Source: Oceanobacillus profundus (GTDB taxonomy: Bacteria > Bacillota > Bacilli > Bacillales > Amphibacillaceae). Taken from it: a stretch of 64,000 nt of DNA. Shown here in pieces: positions 1 to 9,145 of this stretch. Within the stretch, counting starts at the first letter, position 1, and each line of letters starts with the position of its first letter. The translations under genes and the position numbers were made by a program. The DNA is taken from the NCBI RefSeq assembly GCF_003515705.1, contig NZ_QWEH01000002.1, forward strand, positions 186,001 through 250,000, in the 5' to 3' direction. The notes under the pieces are model-generated. The model worked only from the letters and a program-made list of their open reading frames with translations, did no database searches and was not told the DNA's origin.

Positions 1-42
1 TGCGCCTTTTTCTCCCATTTTCAGGTTTTCTGAATGATTCAT
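1..42 (-). CDS. N-terminal fragment, probable cation-diffusion-facilitator transporter
   Basis: Only the first 14 codons are inside the window; the gene runs off the left edge on the minus strand. The fragment reads MNHSENLKMGEKGA and is preceded by a GGAGG ribosome binding site about 8 bases before the ATG. The pattern of a polar start followed by (L)K.GE.GA resembles the cytoplasmic N-terminus of Bacillaceae CDF (ZitB/YeaB-like) metal exporters. That match rests on very few residues, so the function is a guess, while the presence of a translated start is better supported. A promoter with correct spacing lies at 77-105. Confidence 0.4.
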   Translation of the reverse strand, partial: MNHSENLKMGEKGA

Positions 43-76
43 CCTAAATGCCTCCACATTTAATTGTTTCCATTTT

Positions 77-105
77 TATATAGCTTTAACAGTCTATCAG
101 AGCAA
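77..105 (-). promoter_or_regulatory. candidate sigma-A promoter for the left-edge gene
   Basis: On the minus strand a -35 TTGCTC (100-105) and a -10 TATATA (77-82) are separated by 17 bases, about 35 bases upstream of the ATG at 42. Seen by eye only. Confidence 0.4.
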
Positions 106-412
106 GACAAGGTGGGTCTAGAGAAACATTCAAGACCCTGGTTATATGTATTGAAGGGTGTGAAGGATGTTTACAGAGGGAAAAATTAGAAACGAAAGTG
201 GAAGTGTCCTTACAGAATACAAAATGCGATGTCCGATTATGCGTCTGTATTGTGGGATGATTTGACCATGTGAACATGCTTAGCTTATGTAGGAAATGTT
301 AAGGTAACATATTCCTTATGCCGACATTAGGTTTTAGCTAAGATTTAGTCGCAACTAGGTTACAACAGCATTTAAGTTTTTGTACCAAATCGCCTAAAAA
401 AGTTGTTTTTAG
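106..412. other. intergenic stretch without a recognised gene
   Basis: AT-rich spacer between the divergent left-edge gene and the IDEAL-domain gene. I found no reading frame with a credible ribosome binding site, no strong hairpin and no repeat shared with the rest of the window. It presumably holds upstream control sequence for both neighbours. Confidence 0.4.
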
Positions 413-441
413 TTGAAATTATTCTAAAAATTTAGGATAAT
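413..441 (+). promoter_or_regulatory. candidate sigma-A promoter for the IDEAL-domain gene
   Basis: TTGAAA (413-418), a 17-base spacer and GATAAT (436-441) precede the start codon at 472 by about 30 bases. Confidence 0.5.
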
Positions 442-471
442 AATAAAAAGGGAACAAAGGGGGCATGTTCC

Positions 472-705
472 ATGAAGAAGGAAAAAATAGTATATCGATT
501 TTATCGCTATGAAGGTGAAAAGCTACAAGCAAAAAGAGAAATACCTTATGAATTAAGACTCTTTTCCCGATTGATTTTGGATGAGCTTTGTTTTAACTGG
601 AATAAAAATCGATTAGAAGAAGACATCAATAGCTCCATTGAGAAAGGTAATAAAGAGGAATTTCTTAAAGCAAGTGAATCATACAGACACTTTATATGGG
701 AGTAA
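472..705 (+). CDS. IDEAL-domain small protein
   Basis: A 77-residue, highly charged protein. Residues 30-75 (LDELCFNW...RLEEDINSSIEKGNKEEFLKASESYRHF) match the pattern of the IDEAL domain: a short helix, then RL.EEI..ALd.gdke.F..L...Y. This domain occurs in small Bacillales proteins and at the C-terminus of some regulators, where it is thought to mediate protein contacts. No enzymatic motif or membrane segment is visible. The start is set by a GGGGG ribosome binding site 8-9 bases upstream. It stands alone between a promoter (413-441) and a terminator (713-742), so it is probably monocistronic. Its partner is unknown. Confidence 0.75.
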   Translation: MKKEKIVYRFYRYEGEKLQAKREIPYELRLFSRLILDELCFNWNKNRLEEDINSSIEKGNKEEFLKASESYRHFIWE

Positions 706-712
706 CAATACC

Positions 713-742
713 AAGTCTTACCGTTATGGTGAGGCTTTTTCT
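713..742 (+). terminator. rho-independent terminator after the IDEAL-domain gene
   Basis: A 10-bp stem (AAGTCTTACC with GGTGAGGCTT, two G-U pairs), a 5-base loop and a T-run. Confidence 0.7.
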
Positions 743-896
743 TGCTGCTTCATTATAAAAATTCTTCTAAAGCTTTGGCTAACCTAGTTTTGGGAGCCTT
801 TACTTTATTCCTACATATATTATTTTTGTAAATTTTACAATGTTGTTATTTCCAAACAGGAAAAGTTTGGTATGCTAACAAAAGGGGTGAAAATTG

Positions 897-2201
897 ATGG
901 GAAATAAAAAGAAAATACAACGCAGCTGGATGTTATATGACTTTGGTAATTCAGCATTTGCAACAACGATAATGGCGGCGGTACTTCCTGTTTATTATTC
1001 TAGTGTAGCGGCCTCTGGTTTAGAGGAAGGATTGGCTACAAGCTATTGGGGCTATTCGCAGTCCATTTCTGTTTTAATCGTGGCTGTGCTTGCGCCAATT
1101 TTAGGTGCCATTAGTGATTTCTCTGCAGCCAAGAAAAAATTTCTTCAGTTTTTTGCATTTATGGGTATCATAGCAAGTATTTTACTGTTTTTTGTTGGTG
1201 AAGGGGATTATATATTAGCCTCCGTACTATTTATAGTTGGTTCCATCGGTTTTTCTGGTGCGAACGTGTTCTATGATGGATTTCTTCCAGAAGTCGCCAC
1301 GAAAGACGAAATTGATCGTGTTTCATCTGGTGGTTTTGCCTATGGATACATAGGCGGAGGAATATTGTTAGCGATTAATGTTTTAATGATTTTAAATCCC
1401 GGCTGGTTCGGGCTACCAGATACGGAGATGTCTACTCGAGTTGCTTTTGTCACCGTTGGGATTTGGTGGTTAATCTTCTCCATCCCACTCATTAAAAACA
1501 TAAAAGAAGAAAAGAAAGTTGAAGTAAAACGTGATAGGTCATATGTTGCTATTGGTTTTTCCCGAGTAGGAAATACATTTAAAGAAATGAAGCAATATAA
1601 ACAGCTGCTTATTTTCTTGCTGGCTTTCTGGCTTTATAATGATGGAATATCAACGATTATTCGGATGGCTACTGTTTATGGCAGTGAAATTGGGATAGCG
1701 CAGAATGATTTAATTGTCGCCCTATTAATTACACAATTTGTCGGAATTCCTTTTACATTTTTCTTTGGGTGGCTAGCTTCAGTCATTACAGCTAAAAAAG
1801 CATTAAATATTACGTTATTCGTTTATCTTGGTATTGTCATAATTGGATACTTTATGACCTCTGCATTGCATTTTTATATTTTGGCTATTGTAGTTGGAAT
1901 GGTCCAAGGGGGAGCACAATCCCTAAGCCGCTCCATTTTCGGTCGGATGGTTCCAGCAAATAAACATGCGGAATTCTTTGGATTCTATGGAATATCCTCT
2001 AAATTCGCAGCTGTGATTGGACCATTTATGTTTGCCTTTGTAGGTCAAGTAACAGGAAGCAGTAGACTTGGAATTGTTTCACTTATCGTATTCTTTATTG
2101 CAGGTATTATTATCCTGAGATTTGTTGATGTTGAAAAAGGAATGCAAGATGCGGAACGACTGACAAACCCTAAAGGTGTAGTAGAGGTAAAACCGAAATA
2201 G
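897..2201 (+). CDS. MFS transporter, UMF1/Atg22-like family
   Basis: A 434-residue polytopic membrane protein with about 12 hydrophobic segments. The N-terminal signature RSWMLYDFGNSAFATTI is typical of the UMF1 (Vps-Atg22-like) branch of the major facilitator superfamily, as are the APILGAISD motif after TM2 and the QGGAQSLSRSIFGRMVP block in the second half. Substrates of bacterial members are mostly uncharacterised; amino-acid or peptide efflux is a reasonable but untested guess. A TTG three bases upstream is in frame, but ATG 897 has the better spacing (6-7) from GGGGTGA. An extended -10 (TGGTATGCT) lies at about 868-876. A strong hairpin follows at 2249-2282. Confidence 0.8.
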   Translation: MGNKKKIQRSWMLYDFGNSAFATTIMAAVLPVYYSSVAASGLEEGLATSYWGYSQSISVLIVAVLAPILGAISDFSAAKKKFLQFFAFMGIIASILLFFVGEGDYILASVLFIVGSIGFSGANVFYDGFLPEVATKDEIDRVSSGGFAYGYIGGGILLAINVLMILNPGWFGLPDTEMSTRVAFVTVGIWWLIFSIPLIKNIKEEKKVEVKRDRSYVAIGFSRVGNTFKEMKQYKQLLIFLLAFWLYNDGISTIIRMATVYGSEIGIAQNDLIVALLITQFVGIPFTFFFGWLASVITAKKALNITLFVYLGIVIIGYFMTSALHFYILAIVVGMVQGGAQSLSRSIFGRMVPANKHAEFFGFYGISSKFAAVIGPFMFAFVGQVTGSSRLGIVSLIVFFIAGIIILRFVDVEKGMQDAERLTNPKGVVEVKPK

Positions 2202-2248
2202 CATCATGTCATCAAAAATTGTTTGCTAGTAGTGCTGACAAAAATTAG

Positions 2249-2282
2249 GCTCGGGATATACAAGTTATTGTCTATCCCGAGC
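2249..2282 (+). terminator. hairpin, probable terminator of the MFS gene
   Basis: A perfect 10-bp stem (GCTCGGGATA/TATCCCGAGC) with a 14-base loop. The downstream tract is AT-rich but has no clean T-run, so termination efficiency is uncertain. Confidence 0.5.
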
Positions 2283-2354
2283 TATCTATATAGACCCTCT
2301 GAGTATATTTTACTCGAGGAATTTATTTTAATCGTGTAAAAACTATACTAATGT

Positions 2355-3269
2355 CTAAACAATTGGATCACTATATTTATTTTTAAGGCCGAGTTTTAAC
2401 GGCTTACCAGTATCATATGAAATATTATCAATAAGTTCGCTTAATCGTTGTTCGGATGAGTTGGCACTGTTTTCCCAATAGTTTTGCAGCTGTGACAAAA
2501 TTTCAATGCCTTCTACTCGCGCTTTATCGTATAGCTCAATAAAGCTATGGTTTGAGGCTTCATTTGTTGCAGGGTGATACCAGGTTGTATGATTTAAATT
2601 CAAGTAATCAACATTTGTTTTTACTGGTTGATGTGAATAAGATGAAATCAATGAGCGTAGCATGAAGTTTTTCCAACCATAAGGATCCATAAGTATCTTC
2701 AATGCAAGCAGCATATCTCGGTATGCTTTTTGAATATATTCAGATGTATCTCGATTTAATTCTGGATAGTGTTTCTTTATTGTTTCGTGAAGCAATTCTC
2801 GTACTTCGAGATTTAGTGTTCTGCCAACATCAATTTCCTTATATACAGGCGTTTTCCACGTTTTTAATTTATGGTATTTTTCCATCATTAACGTATCAAT
2901 AATAATTTCCAGCTTTTGATGATTACTTCCCTCATAGCCAGCGCGATAATGAATATATGGATGCGTATTACGATCAAGGATATGGTGGGTGATAAATCCG
3001 GTAACATAGGCTTTTACCTCGCTACATTGGCCCTTCGCTTTTCGAATCAAATCCATTAGGAAATCGCCACAGCGTTCCGTATGAAGTGTCATACCGACTT
3101 CATGGACAGGTTCATCCTTTATCCATGGCCAGAAGTTATAATAGAAAAATGGATCTGGTCCTTGCGCGCCTAGTTTCATATAAGGTTCATATTGTGAAAA
3201 TGGATAAGGCTGTTTGACGGAATCAATCACATCTTCGCAAAATAAAATATGTGTCCATGTATTTGGCAT
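2355..3269 (-). CDS. zinc-dependent phospholipase C-like protein
   Basis: A 304-residue protein with the histidine/aspartate pattern of the zinc-dependent phospholipase C/S1-P1 nuclease fold: an N-terminal WTHILFCEDV, GAQGPDPFFYY, an internal HTERCGDFL, then GFITHHILDRNTHPYIHY and NHQKLEIIIDTLM. These residues would bind up to three zinc ions. No signal peptide is visible, so unlike secreted phospholipases C this one is probably cytoplasmic and its true substrate is unknown. It has an AAGGAGG site 7 bases before ATG. It is monocistronic and convergent with the upstream MFS gene. Confidence 0.7.
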   Translation of the reverse strand: MPNTWTHILFCEDVIDSVKQPYPFSQYEPYMKLGAQGPDPFFYYNFWPWIKDEPVHEVGMTLHTERCGDFLMDLIRKAKGQCSEVKAYVTGFITHHILDRNTHPYIHYRAGYEGSNHQKLEIIIDTLMMEKYHKLKTWKTPVYKEIDVGRTLNLEVRELLHETIKKHYPELNRDTSEYIQKAYRDMLLALKILMDPYGWKNFMLRSLISSYSHQPVKTNVDYLNLNHTTWYHPATNEASNHSFIELYDKARVEGIEILSQLQNYWENSANSSEQRLSELIDNISYDTGKPLKLGLKNKYSDPIV

Positions 3270-3485
3270 AGCGACATCCTCCTTCTTGAAGTATTTGGAA
3301 AACCTTTAGGACAGTGAAAAGTATGAAGTCTTCCTTAAATTAAAGCTATGTAACGTATTATATCGAAATATCAGTAGTTGGTGGTCTGTAGAGTAGTACA
3401 ATTTTGTGTCATTACATATTTTTTCCAGTGTTTATGTTCATGTTTAGTATTCTAAATGATTAATAATGCAGTGTACATGGTGTGC

Positions 3486-3491
3486 TATACT
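3486..3491 (+). promoter_or_regulatory. extended -10 element for the GntR-family gene
   Basis: TGCTATACT with TATACT at 3486-3491, 26 bases before the start codon. No good -35 is seen at 16-18 bases. The surrounding bases form a weak dyad that could be an autoregulatory site. Confidence 0.35.
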
Positions 3492-3517
3492 ATAAAAAAA
3501 TAAGGATGATAGGATAG

Positions 3518-4198
3518 ATGAAACAAATGAAGCGGCTTTCCGATAATATAGCAGAAGATATTTTATCAATGATTACGATCGAAGAAAGATTTTTACCAGG
3601 TGATAAACTGCCGAACGAAATTGAGTTATCAGAGGAACTTCAGATTAGCAGAACGACATTGCGTGAAGCGATTCGAATATTAGTAACAAATGGAGTATTG
3701 GAAATTAAACGAGGCAAAGGTACATTTGTGAAAAAGGAAGTTGATTTACATGATACCATGCAATCATTGAATGGTCTTTCCCATGCAAGAATAAATGCGA
3801 AAGACCTGTATGAAATGCGTCTGATTTTTGAGCCGGAAGCAGCCTATTATGCGACGTTACGAGCGAGTGATGCTGAGCTAAGTCGCATATTAGAGTATGG
3901 GAATCAGATTGAACAAAAAATTGACCAGGGTGAGGATCGGACAGATGTTGAACAGAAATTTCATAAATCGATAGCCAAGGCTACTCATAATGAATTTATC
4001 GACAAGCTTATGCCAGTTGTTTTTCAGGCAATTGATAAAGGAGTCCAATTGTCCCAAAAAAATGAGCAAGTCGTAAAAGATACGTTGAATGATCATAAGC
4101 TGATTATGGAATTTATGAAAGCCCGTAATCCTGAGGGAGCCAGAAGTGCAATGAAAATTCACATTTTACACGCGATGAAAGACTTAAGAATTGAATAA
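3518..4198 (+). CDS. GntR/FadR-family transcriptional regulator
   Basis: A 226-residue regulator. Residues 1-75 form a GntR-type winged helix (LPNEIELSEELQISRTTLREAIR...GVLEIKRGKGTFV). Residues about 95-220 form the all-helical FCD ligand-binding domain (DLYEMRLIFEPEAAYYAT and F.H..I..A.H). FCD proteins bind small organic acids at a metal site. It lies 142 bases upstream of ilvD in the same orientation, and a TTGT-N3-ACAA dyad sits just before the ilvD -35, so control of ilvD is the simplest inference. Two ATGs nine bases apart are possible starts; the first follows AGGATAG. Confidence 0.8.
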   Translation: MKQMKRLSDNIAEDILSMITIEERFLPGDKLPNEIELSEELQISRTTLREAIRILVTNGVLEIKRGKGTFVKKEVDLHDTMQSLNGLSHARINAKDLYEMRLIFEPEAAYYATLRASDAELSRILEYGNQIEQKIDQGEDRTDVEQKFHKSIAKATHNEFIDKLMPVVFQAIDKGVQLSQKNEQVVKDTLNDHKLIMEFMKARNPEGARSAMKIHILHAMKDLRIE

Positions 4199-4212
4199 CA
4201 GTTTATTAGGAG

Positions 4213-4240
4213 AAGTTCAGAAAGTCCGGTGAAATGTCAC
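4213..4240 (+). repeat. solo end of the GTTCAAAAAGTCCGGTGA repeat family
   Basis: GTTCAGAAAGTCCGGTGAAA here matches the left end of the larger element at 49522-49785 and an inverted relative at 58854-58881. No second end is visible, so this looks like a fragment. Confidence 0.5.
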
Positions 4241-4257
4241 AGGAAGAGTTTTATTTA

Positions 4258-4304
4258 ACTTGTCGTACAACTATATTGACAGCAGACAACTTAGGATTTA
4301 AAAT
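4258..4304 (+). promoter_or_regulatory. ilvD promoter with an adjacent GntR-type operator
   Basis: TTGACA (4276-4281), exactly 17 bases, then TAAAAT (4299-4304) form a near-consensus sigma-A promoter. Immediately upstream, 4258-4272 reads ACTTGTCGTACAACT, a dyad TTGT-N3-ACAA like those bound by FadR-subfamily GntR proteins. Binding just ahead of the -35 would fit either repression or activation. The adjacent GntR/FCD protein is the obvious candidate. Confidence 0.6.
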
Positions 4305-4340
4305 AGATTTAAAATTTGAAATTATGGATGTGTTGTTCAG

Positions 4341-6011
4341 ATGAGAAGCGATATGATTAAAATTGGAGTCGATCGTGCTCCACACCGCAGTCTTTTATAT
4401 GCAACAGGAAAAGTAAAACCTAAAGATTTTGAGAAACCTTTTATTGGTGTTTGTAACTCGTACATTGATATTATTCCTGGTCATGTTCATTTACGAGAGT
4501 TTGCAGATGTTGTAAAAGAAGCGATTATTGAAGCAGGTGGTATTCCGTTTGAGTTTAATACAATTGGAGTAGACGACGGAATTGCAATGGGACATATTGG
4601 AATGCGTTATTCTTTACCAAGTCGTGAACTTATTGCAGACTCTGCCGAAACGGTAATAAATGCACACTGGTTTGATGGGGTATTTTATATTCCAAACTGT
4701 GACAAAATTACACCGGGTATGCTGATGGCTGCTGCTCGTACGAACGTTCCTTCTGTTTTTGTATCAGGCGGACCGATGGAAGCTGGTGTAAGTGCAACAG
4801 GAAAACAAATTTCTTTAACATCTGTATTTGAAGGTGTTGGTGCCCACAAATCCGGACAAATGTCTTCAGAAGAGCTGTTAGATATTGAAATGAATGCATG
4901 TCCAACATGTGGTTCATGTTCAGGTATGTTTACAGCAAATTCAATGAACTGCTTAATGGAAATGCTGGGAGTTGCACTTCCTGGTAATGGTACAATCGTT
5001 GCTACAAGTGAAAGGCGTAAAGAATTAGTACGCGAAGCGGCCAAACAATTAGTTCGTATGATTAAAGAAGATGTTAAGCCGCGTGATATCATCACAAAAG
5101 AAGCGATCGATGACGCTTTTGCACTTGATATGGCAATGGGTGGGTCAACAAATACCGTACTACATACATTGGCGATTGCGCATGAAGCTGGAATTGAGTA
5201 CGACTTAGAAGTTATAAATAAAGTTGCAGAAAGAGTCCCGTACTTAGCAAAAATTATGCCGGCATCAGATCTTTCAATGGATGATATCAATAAAGCTGGT
5301 GGAGTAGAAGCAATTATTAATGAACTAACAAAAATCCCTGGGGCAATTCATCCGGAAAGAATTACCGTTAGCGGTAAAACAATGGGTGAGCTTGTAAAGG
5401 ACCATCACATTACTAATCCAGAAGTGATTCGTACGAAAGACAATCCTTATAGTCCAGTTGGAGGTTTATCTGTATTGTATGGAAATATTGCTCCAGAAGG
5501 TTCCGTGATTAAAGTAGGTGCAGTTGATCCGTCAATCAAAACATTTACTGGTGAAGCAATTGTCTTTAATTCACAAGACGAAGCCCAAGAAGCGATTGAT
5601 AATGGGACAGTACAAGCAGGTCATGTTGTAGTCATCCGCTATGAAGGACCAAAAGGTGGACCAGGCATGCCAGAAATGCTTGCGCCAACTTCAGCTATTA
5701 TGGGTCGTGGACTAGGAACTAAAGTTGCACTCATTACAGATGGTCGCTTTAGTGGTGCATCTCGTGGTATTTCAATTGGTCATATTTCTCCAGAAGCAGC
5801 TGAAGGCGGTCCAATTGCTTTGGTTGAAAATGGTGATATAATCAAAATTGATTTACCAAGCCGGACAATGAATGTAATAGTTTCGGCCGAAGAATTAACA
5901 GAACGACGTAAAGACTTAAAACCATTTGAACCAAAAATTAAAACTGGATGGTTAGCAAGATATTCCAAGCTTGTAACAAATGCATCTAAAGGCGGAATTA
6001 TGAGTATATAA
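4341..6011 (+). CDS. ilvD: dihydroxy-acid dehydratase IlvD
   Basis: A 556-residue enzyme dehydrating 2,3-dihydroxy-isovalerate and -methylvalerate to the 2-keto acids, the third step of valine/isoleucine synthesis. Iron-sulphur ligands and signature stretches are present: [41 protein letters not shown] and the [10 protein letters not shown] block. The length is normal for the family. The start lacks a strong Shine-Dalgarno (only GGATG nearby), but no better in-frame start exists and the sequence aligns with IlvD from its beginning. No other ilv/leu gene and no T-box leader is adjacent; it sits alone behind a GntR/FCD regulator. Confidence 0.95.
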   Translation: MRSDMIKIGVDRAPHRSLLYATGKVKPKDFEKPFIGVCNSYIDIIPGHVHLREFADVVKEAIIEAGGIPFEFNTIGVDDGIAMGHIGMRYSLPSRELIADSAETVINAHWFDGVFYIPNCDKITPGMLMAAARTNVPSVFVSGGPMEAGVSATGKQISLTSVFEGVGAHKSGQMSSEELLDIEMNACPTCGSCSGMFTANSMNCLMEMLGVALPGNGTIVATSERRKELVREAAKQLVRMIKEDVKPRDIITKEAIDDAFALDMAMGGSTNTVLHTLAIAHEAGIEYDLEVINKVAERVPYLAKIMPASDLSMDDINKAGGVEAIINELTKIPGAIHPERITVSGKTMGELVKDHHITNPEVIRTKDNPYSPVGGLSVLYGNIAPEGSVIKVGAVDPSIKTFTGEAIVFNSQDEAQEAIDNGTVQAGHVVVIRYEGPKGGPGMPEMLAPTSAIMGRGLGTKVALITDGRFSGASRGISIGHISPEAAEGGPIALVENGDIIKIDLPSRTMNVIVSAEELTERRKDLKPFEPKIKTGWLARYSKLVTNASKGGIMSI

Positions 6012-6019
6012 TGAAGCAT

Positions 6020-6055
6020 ACACCCCTTTCTCAGTTATTGAGAGAGGGGTGTTTA
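6020..6055 (+). terminator. rho-independent terminator after ilvD
   Basis: A 13-bp stem ACACCCCTTTCTC/GAGAGAGGGGTGT with one G-U pair and a short loop, followed by TTTAA. Confidence 0.7.
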
Positions 6056-6169
6056 ACTGATAAGTCGTTACTTGCACTAAAAAAATAAGTCGATAACTAT
6101 TAATTTATTTCAAAAATTTGTTACAATAGAAGAGGGTTTGAGTAATACATATTATAGGGAGGAATTAGA

Positions 6170-7555
6170 ATGGATTACCGTGTGGAAAGAGATACAATAG
6201 GGGAAATACATGTACCAGCAGATAAATATTGGGGAGCGCAAACACAGCGAAGCAAGGAAAACTTTCCAATTGGTTCTGAGACTATGCCTGCTGAAATTAT
6301 TAAAGCGTTTGCAATTCTAAAGAAAAGTGCGGCAAAAGCAAACAGTGATTTAGGCTTGTTGGAAAGTCAGAAGGCAGAAGCAATTTCGTATGCTGCTGAC
6401 CTTGTATTAGCTGATGAATTGAATGAACATTTTCCATTAGTTGTATGGCAAACGGGAAGTGGTACACAATCCAATATGAACGTAAATGAAGTTCTAGCAT
6501 TTGTCGGGAATAAATGGCTTGAAGGAAAAGGAAGCGAGCTAAGACTTCATCCAAATGATGATGTTAATAAATCTCAAAGCTCTAATGATACATATCCAAC
6601 TGCAATGCACGTAGCATCTGTATTGAAGCTGGAAGATACGGTTATTCCTGCTGTACAGCAATTAAAAGCTACGCTGAAAGAAAAAATGGAAGCATTTTCC
6701 GATATCGTGAAAATTGGACGAACGCATTTACAAGATGCAACACCATTATCACTTGGGCAGGAGATTAGTGGCTGGCATCGCATGCTTGAAAAATCGGAAA
6801 AAATGATTACGGAAAGTACAGATTATCTAAGAGAATTAGCTATTGGTGGTACTGCGGTTGGTACGGGGCTGAATGCACATCCAGAGTTCTCAGAACGCGT
6901 TTGTGAGGCAATCAGTTCGTATACCGGGAAAAAATTTGTTTCTGCACCGAATAAATTTCACGCATTAACAAGTCATGATGAAACGGTTTATGCACATGGA
7001 GCACTTAAAGCATTAGCTGCAGATATGATGAAGATTGCAAATGATGTACGATGGTTAGCTAGTGGTCCGCGTTGTGGGATTGGAGAAATTATAATACCTG
7101 CGAATGAGCCTGGAAGTTCAATTATGCCGGGTAAAGTAAATCCGACTCAGAGTGAAGCTGTTACAATGGTTGTCGCGCAAGTTATGGGGAATGATGCAGC
7201 AATTGGTTTTGCAGCAAGTCAAGGTAATTTTGAACTCAATGTATTTAAACCAGTGATTGCATATAACTTTTTACAATCCAGTCAATTATTAGCGGATAGT
7301 ATTATTTCATTCGATGAGCGCTGTGCGGTTGGAATTGAACCGAACCATGAACAAATTGAGAAATACCTTAATGATTCCTTAATGCTCGTTACAGCACTGA
7401 ATCCTCATATTGGCTATGAAAATGCTGCTAAAATTGCTAAAAAGGCATTTAATGATAATTCAACGCTAAAAGCTACTGCAGTTGAACTAGGCTTACTGAC
7501 AGAAGAAGAATTTGATAAGTATGTGAACCCGAAAGAAATGACATCTCCAAAATAG
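6170..7555 (+). CDS. fumC: fumarate hydratase class II
   Basis: A 461-residue, iron-independent fumarase of the citric acid cycle (fumarate to malate). Family signatures are clear: the N-terminal [72 protein letters not shown], and the fumarate-lyase signature [15 protein letters not shown]. The length is normal. GGAGG lies at optimal distance before ATG and a TACAAT -10 at 6122-6127, without a clear -35. A terminator follows. The relatives argininosuccinate lyase and aspartase are excluded by the overall FumC pattern. Confidence 0.95.
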   Translation: MDYRVERDTIGEIHVPADKYWGAQTQRSKENFPIGSETMPAEIIKAFAILKKSAAKANSDLGLLESQKAEAISYAADLVLADELNEHFPLVVWQTGSGTQSNMNVNEVLAFVGNKWLEGKGSELRLHPNDDVNKSQSSNDTYPTAMHVASVLKLEDTVIPAVQQLKATLKEKMEAFSDIVKIGRTHLQDATPLSLGQEISGWHRMLEKSEKMITESTDYLRELAIGGTAVGTGLNAHPEFSERVCEAISSYTGKKFVSAPNKFHALTSHDETVYAHGALKALAADMMKIANDVRWLASGPRCGIGEIIIPANEPGSSIMPGKVNPTQSEAVTMVVAQVMGNDAAIGFAASQGNFELNVFKPVIAYNFLQSSQLLADSIISFDERCAVGIEPNHEQIEKYLNDSLMLVTALNPHIGYENAAKIAKKAFNDNSTLKATAVELGLLTEEEFDKYVNPKEMTSPK

Positions 7556-7562
7556 ACGAAGC

Positions 7563-7601
7563 AAAAAAGCGTGCTGCAATTTGATGCAGTGCGTTTTTTT
7601 G
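7563..7601 (+). terminator. rho-independent terminator after fumC
   Basis: The stem GCGTGCTGCA pairs fully (three G-U) with TGCAGTGCGT, flanked by A and T runs. Confidence 0.75.
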
Positions 7602-7692
7602 TTTAACTGGAAGGAATCCTACAATTTACCAGTAAATAAAACTTATAAGTTTTTTGATAGTGCAAACAATAGAATTACAGGAGGTGATAAAC

Positions 7693-7887
7693 ATGGCTAA
7701 CAACAGTTCAAATCAATTAGTTGTCCCTGGAGTACAACAAGCTCTTGATCAAATGAAATATGAAATTGCTCAAGAATTTGGTGTTAACTTAGGACCAGAC
7801 TCAACATCACGTGCGAATGGTTCTGTAGGTGGAGAAATTACAAAACGTCTAGTGCAAACTGCACAACAACAATTACACGGGAAATAA
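7693..7887 (+). CDS. alpha/beta-type small acid-soluble spore protein
   Basis: A 64-residue DNA-binding spore protein that coats and protects forespore DNA. It contains the two family motifs: [14 protein letters not shown], which includes the germination-protease (GPR) cleavage region, and [12 protein letters not shown] near the C-terminus. The start is fixed by AGGAGGTGAT six bases before ATG 7693; an upstream in-frame extension to 7654 has no ribosome binding site. It is expected to be transcribed by sigma-G in the forespore, although I could not pick a convincing sigma-G promoter by eye. It is direct evidence that the organism sporulates. Confidence 0.95.
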   Translation: MANNSSNQLVVPGVQQALDQMKYEIAQEFGVNLGPDSTSRANGSVGGEITKRLVQTAQQQLHGK

Positions 7888-7905
7888 ATTTCATAAATAT
7901 GGATA

Positions 7906-7935
7906 GAGGAAAGTCTTTCGGGACTTTCCTCTTTA
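7906..7935 (+). terminator. terminator after the spore protein gene
   Basis: A perfect 10-bp stem GAGGAAAGTC/GACTTTCCTC followed by TTTAA. Confidence 0.75.
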
Positions 7936-7964
7936 ACATGATATGAAGTTATTTTTTTCTATTC

Positions 7965-9062
7965 TTAGCGTATCCGTTCTTCCGTTTCTTTATCAAAGAA
8001 ATGCACTTTATTCATATCAAAAGCAAGTTCTAAATTGTCACCGCCTTTGACGTCAGAGCGAGAATCAACTCGTGCTACAAAATCCTGTGTGCCTAATTTA
8101 GAATATAAGATGGACTCGGCTCCCATTAATTCAGCAACTTCAATATGTGCGTCAATTTTGGATTCCGGTGAAGATTCAACGATTAGTAGCTCATCATGGA
8201 TGTCTTCTGGTCGAATACCTAAAATAACTTCTTTATTAACGTAATTTTGCTCTCGAAGAAGCTTCATTTTGCCTTCTGGAACTTTCAGTTTTATACCATC
8301 AGCTTCGAAATAGCCCTCTGTTAGTTTACCTAGGAAGAAGTTCATTGAGGGTGATCCAATAAAACCACCGACGAATACATTTTCAGGATGATCATAAACC
8401 TCTTTAGGCGCTCCGACCTGTTGAATAACTCCATCTTTCATTACAACGAGGCGAGTTGCCATTGTCATTGCTTCGGTCTGATCATGGGTTACGTAAATCG
8501 TTGTTGTCTGCAAACGTTGATGCAATTTTTGAATTTCTGCACGCATCTGTACACGCAGTTTGGCATCTAAGTTAGACAAAGGTTCATCCATTAAGAAAAC
8601 TTTTGCATCCCTTACAATTGCACGTCCAAGTGCTACACGCTGACGTTGTCCACCTGAGAGTGCTTTCGGCTTGCGGTCTAAATATGCCTCTAACCCTAAA
8701 ATCTTTGCTGCATTCTGAACACGCTGGTCGATTTCGTCTTTCTTAAATTTACGAAGCTTTAAACCAAAAGCCATATTATCATACACATTCATATGTGGAT
8801 ATAATGCATAGTTTTGGAATACCATCGCAATATCGCGATCTTTTGGTGCGACATCATTCATTTTTTTGTCATCAATATAGAGCTCGCCACCTGTGATTTC
8901 CTCTAAACCAGCCACCATTCTTAGAGTCGTTGATTTCCCACACCCAGATGGTCCAACAAAGACAATAAATTCTTTGTCCTTAATATGTAGATTAAAGTCT
9001 GATACAGCAACCACATTTTTATCATACGTTTTTTGAATATGATCTAAGCGTAATTCAGCCAT
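7965..9062 (-). CDS. msmX: multi-sugar ABC transporter ATPase (MsmX/UgpC type)
   Basis: A 365-residue ATPase that powers several carbohydrate ABC importers. It has Walker A GPSGCGKSTTL, a Q-loop, ABC signature LSGGQRQRVALGRAIVR, Walker B VFLMDEPLSNLD, switch histidine VTHDQTEA, and a C-terminal regulatory TOBE/OB domain (about 240-365). No permease or binding protein is adjacent, as expected for a shared ATPase. The upstream PucR-type gene mirrors the yxkF-msmX arrangement of B. subtilis. Two cre-like sequences at 9079-9123 indicate CcpA control. GGAGGGG precedes ATG. Confidence 0.9.
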   Translation of the reverse strand: MAELRLDHIQKTYDKNVVAVSDFNLHIKDKEFIVFVGPSGCGKSTTLRMVAGLEEITGGELYIDDKKMNDVAPKDRDIAMVFQNYALYPHMNVYDNMAFGLKLRKFKKDEIDQRVQNAAKILGLEAYLDRKPKALSGGQRQRVALGRAIVRDAKVFLMDEPLSNLDAKLRVQMRAEIQKLHQRLQTTTIYVTHDQTEAMTMATRLVVMKDGVIQQVGAPKEVYDHPENVFVGGFIGSPSMNFFLGKLTEGYFEADGIKLKVPEGKMKLLREQNYVNKEVILGIRPEDIHDELLIVESSPESKIDAHIEVAELMGAESILYSKLGTQDFVARVDSRSDVKGGDNLELAFDMNKVHFFDKETEERIR

Positions 9063-9078
9063 TATTACCCCTCCAAAA

Positions 9079-9123
9079 TGTAAACGTTTTATATATTCAT
9101 TGTATAGAAAGAAAGCGCTTTAC
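9079..9123 (-). promoter_or_regulatory. two cre-like (CcpA) sites upstream of msmX
   Basis: TGTAAACGTTTTAT (9079-9092) matches 12 of 14 positions of the cre consensus TGWAANCGNTNWCA. AGAAAGCGCTTTAC (9110-9123) matches about 11 when read on the minus strand. They flank a minus-strand -10-like TATACAAT, so one box would lie within the promoter and one just downstream. Catabolite repression is the expected effect. Confidence 0.55.
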
Positions 9124-9145
9124 ATAATGGGGAATGTGCACAAAT

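Noticed and set aside
86-277. 63-codon minus-strand frame near the left edge
   Set aside because: No ribosome binding site, no recognisable pattern, and it overlaps the left-edge promoter.
4685-5290. 201-codon open frame antisense to ilvD
   Set aside because: It lies wholly within ilvD, has no ribosome binding site, and its composition is what the opposite strand of a conserved gene gives.
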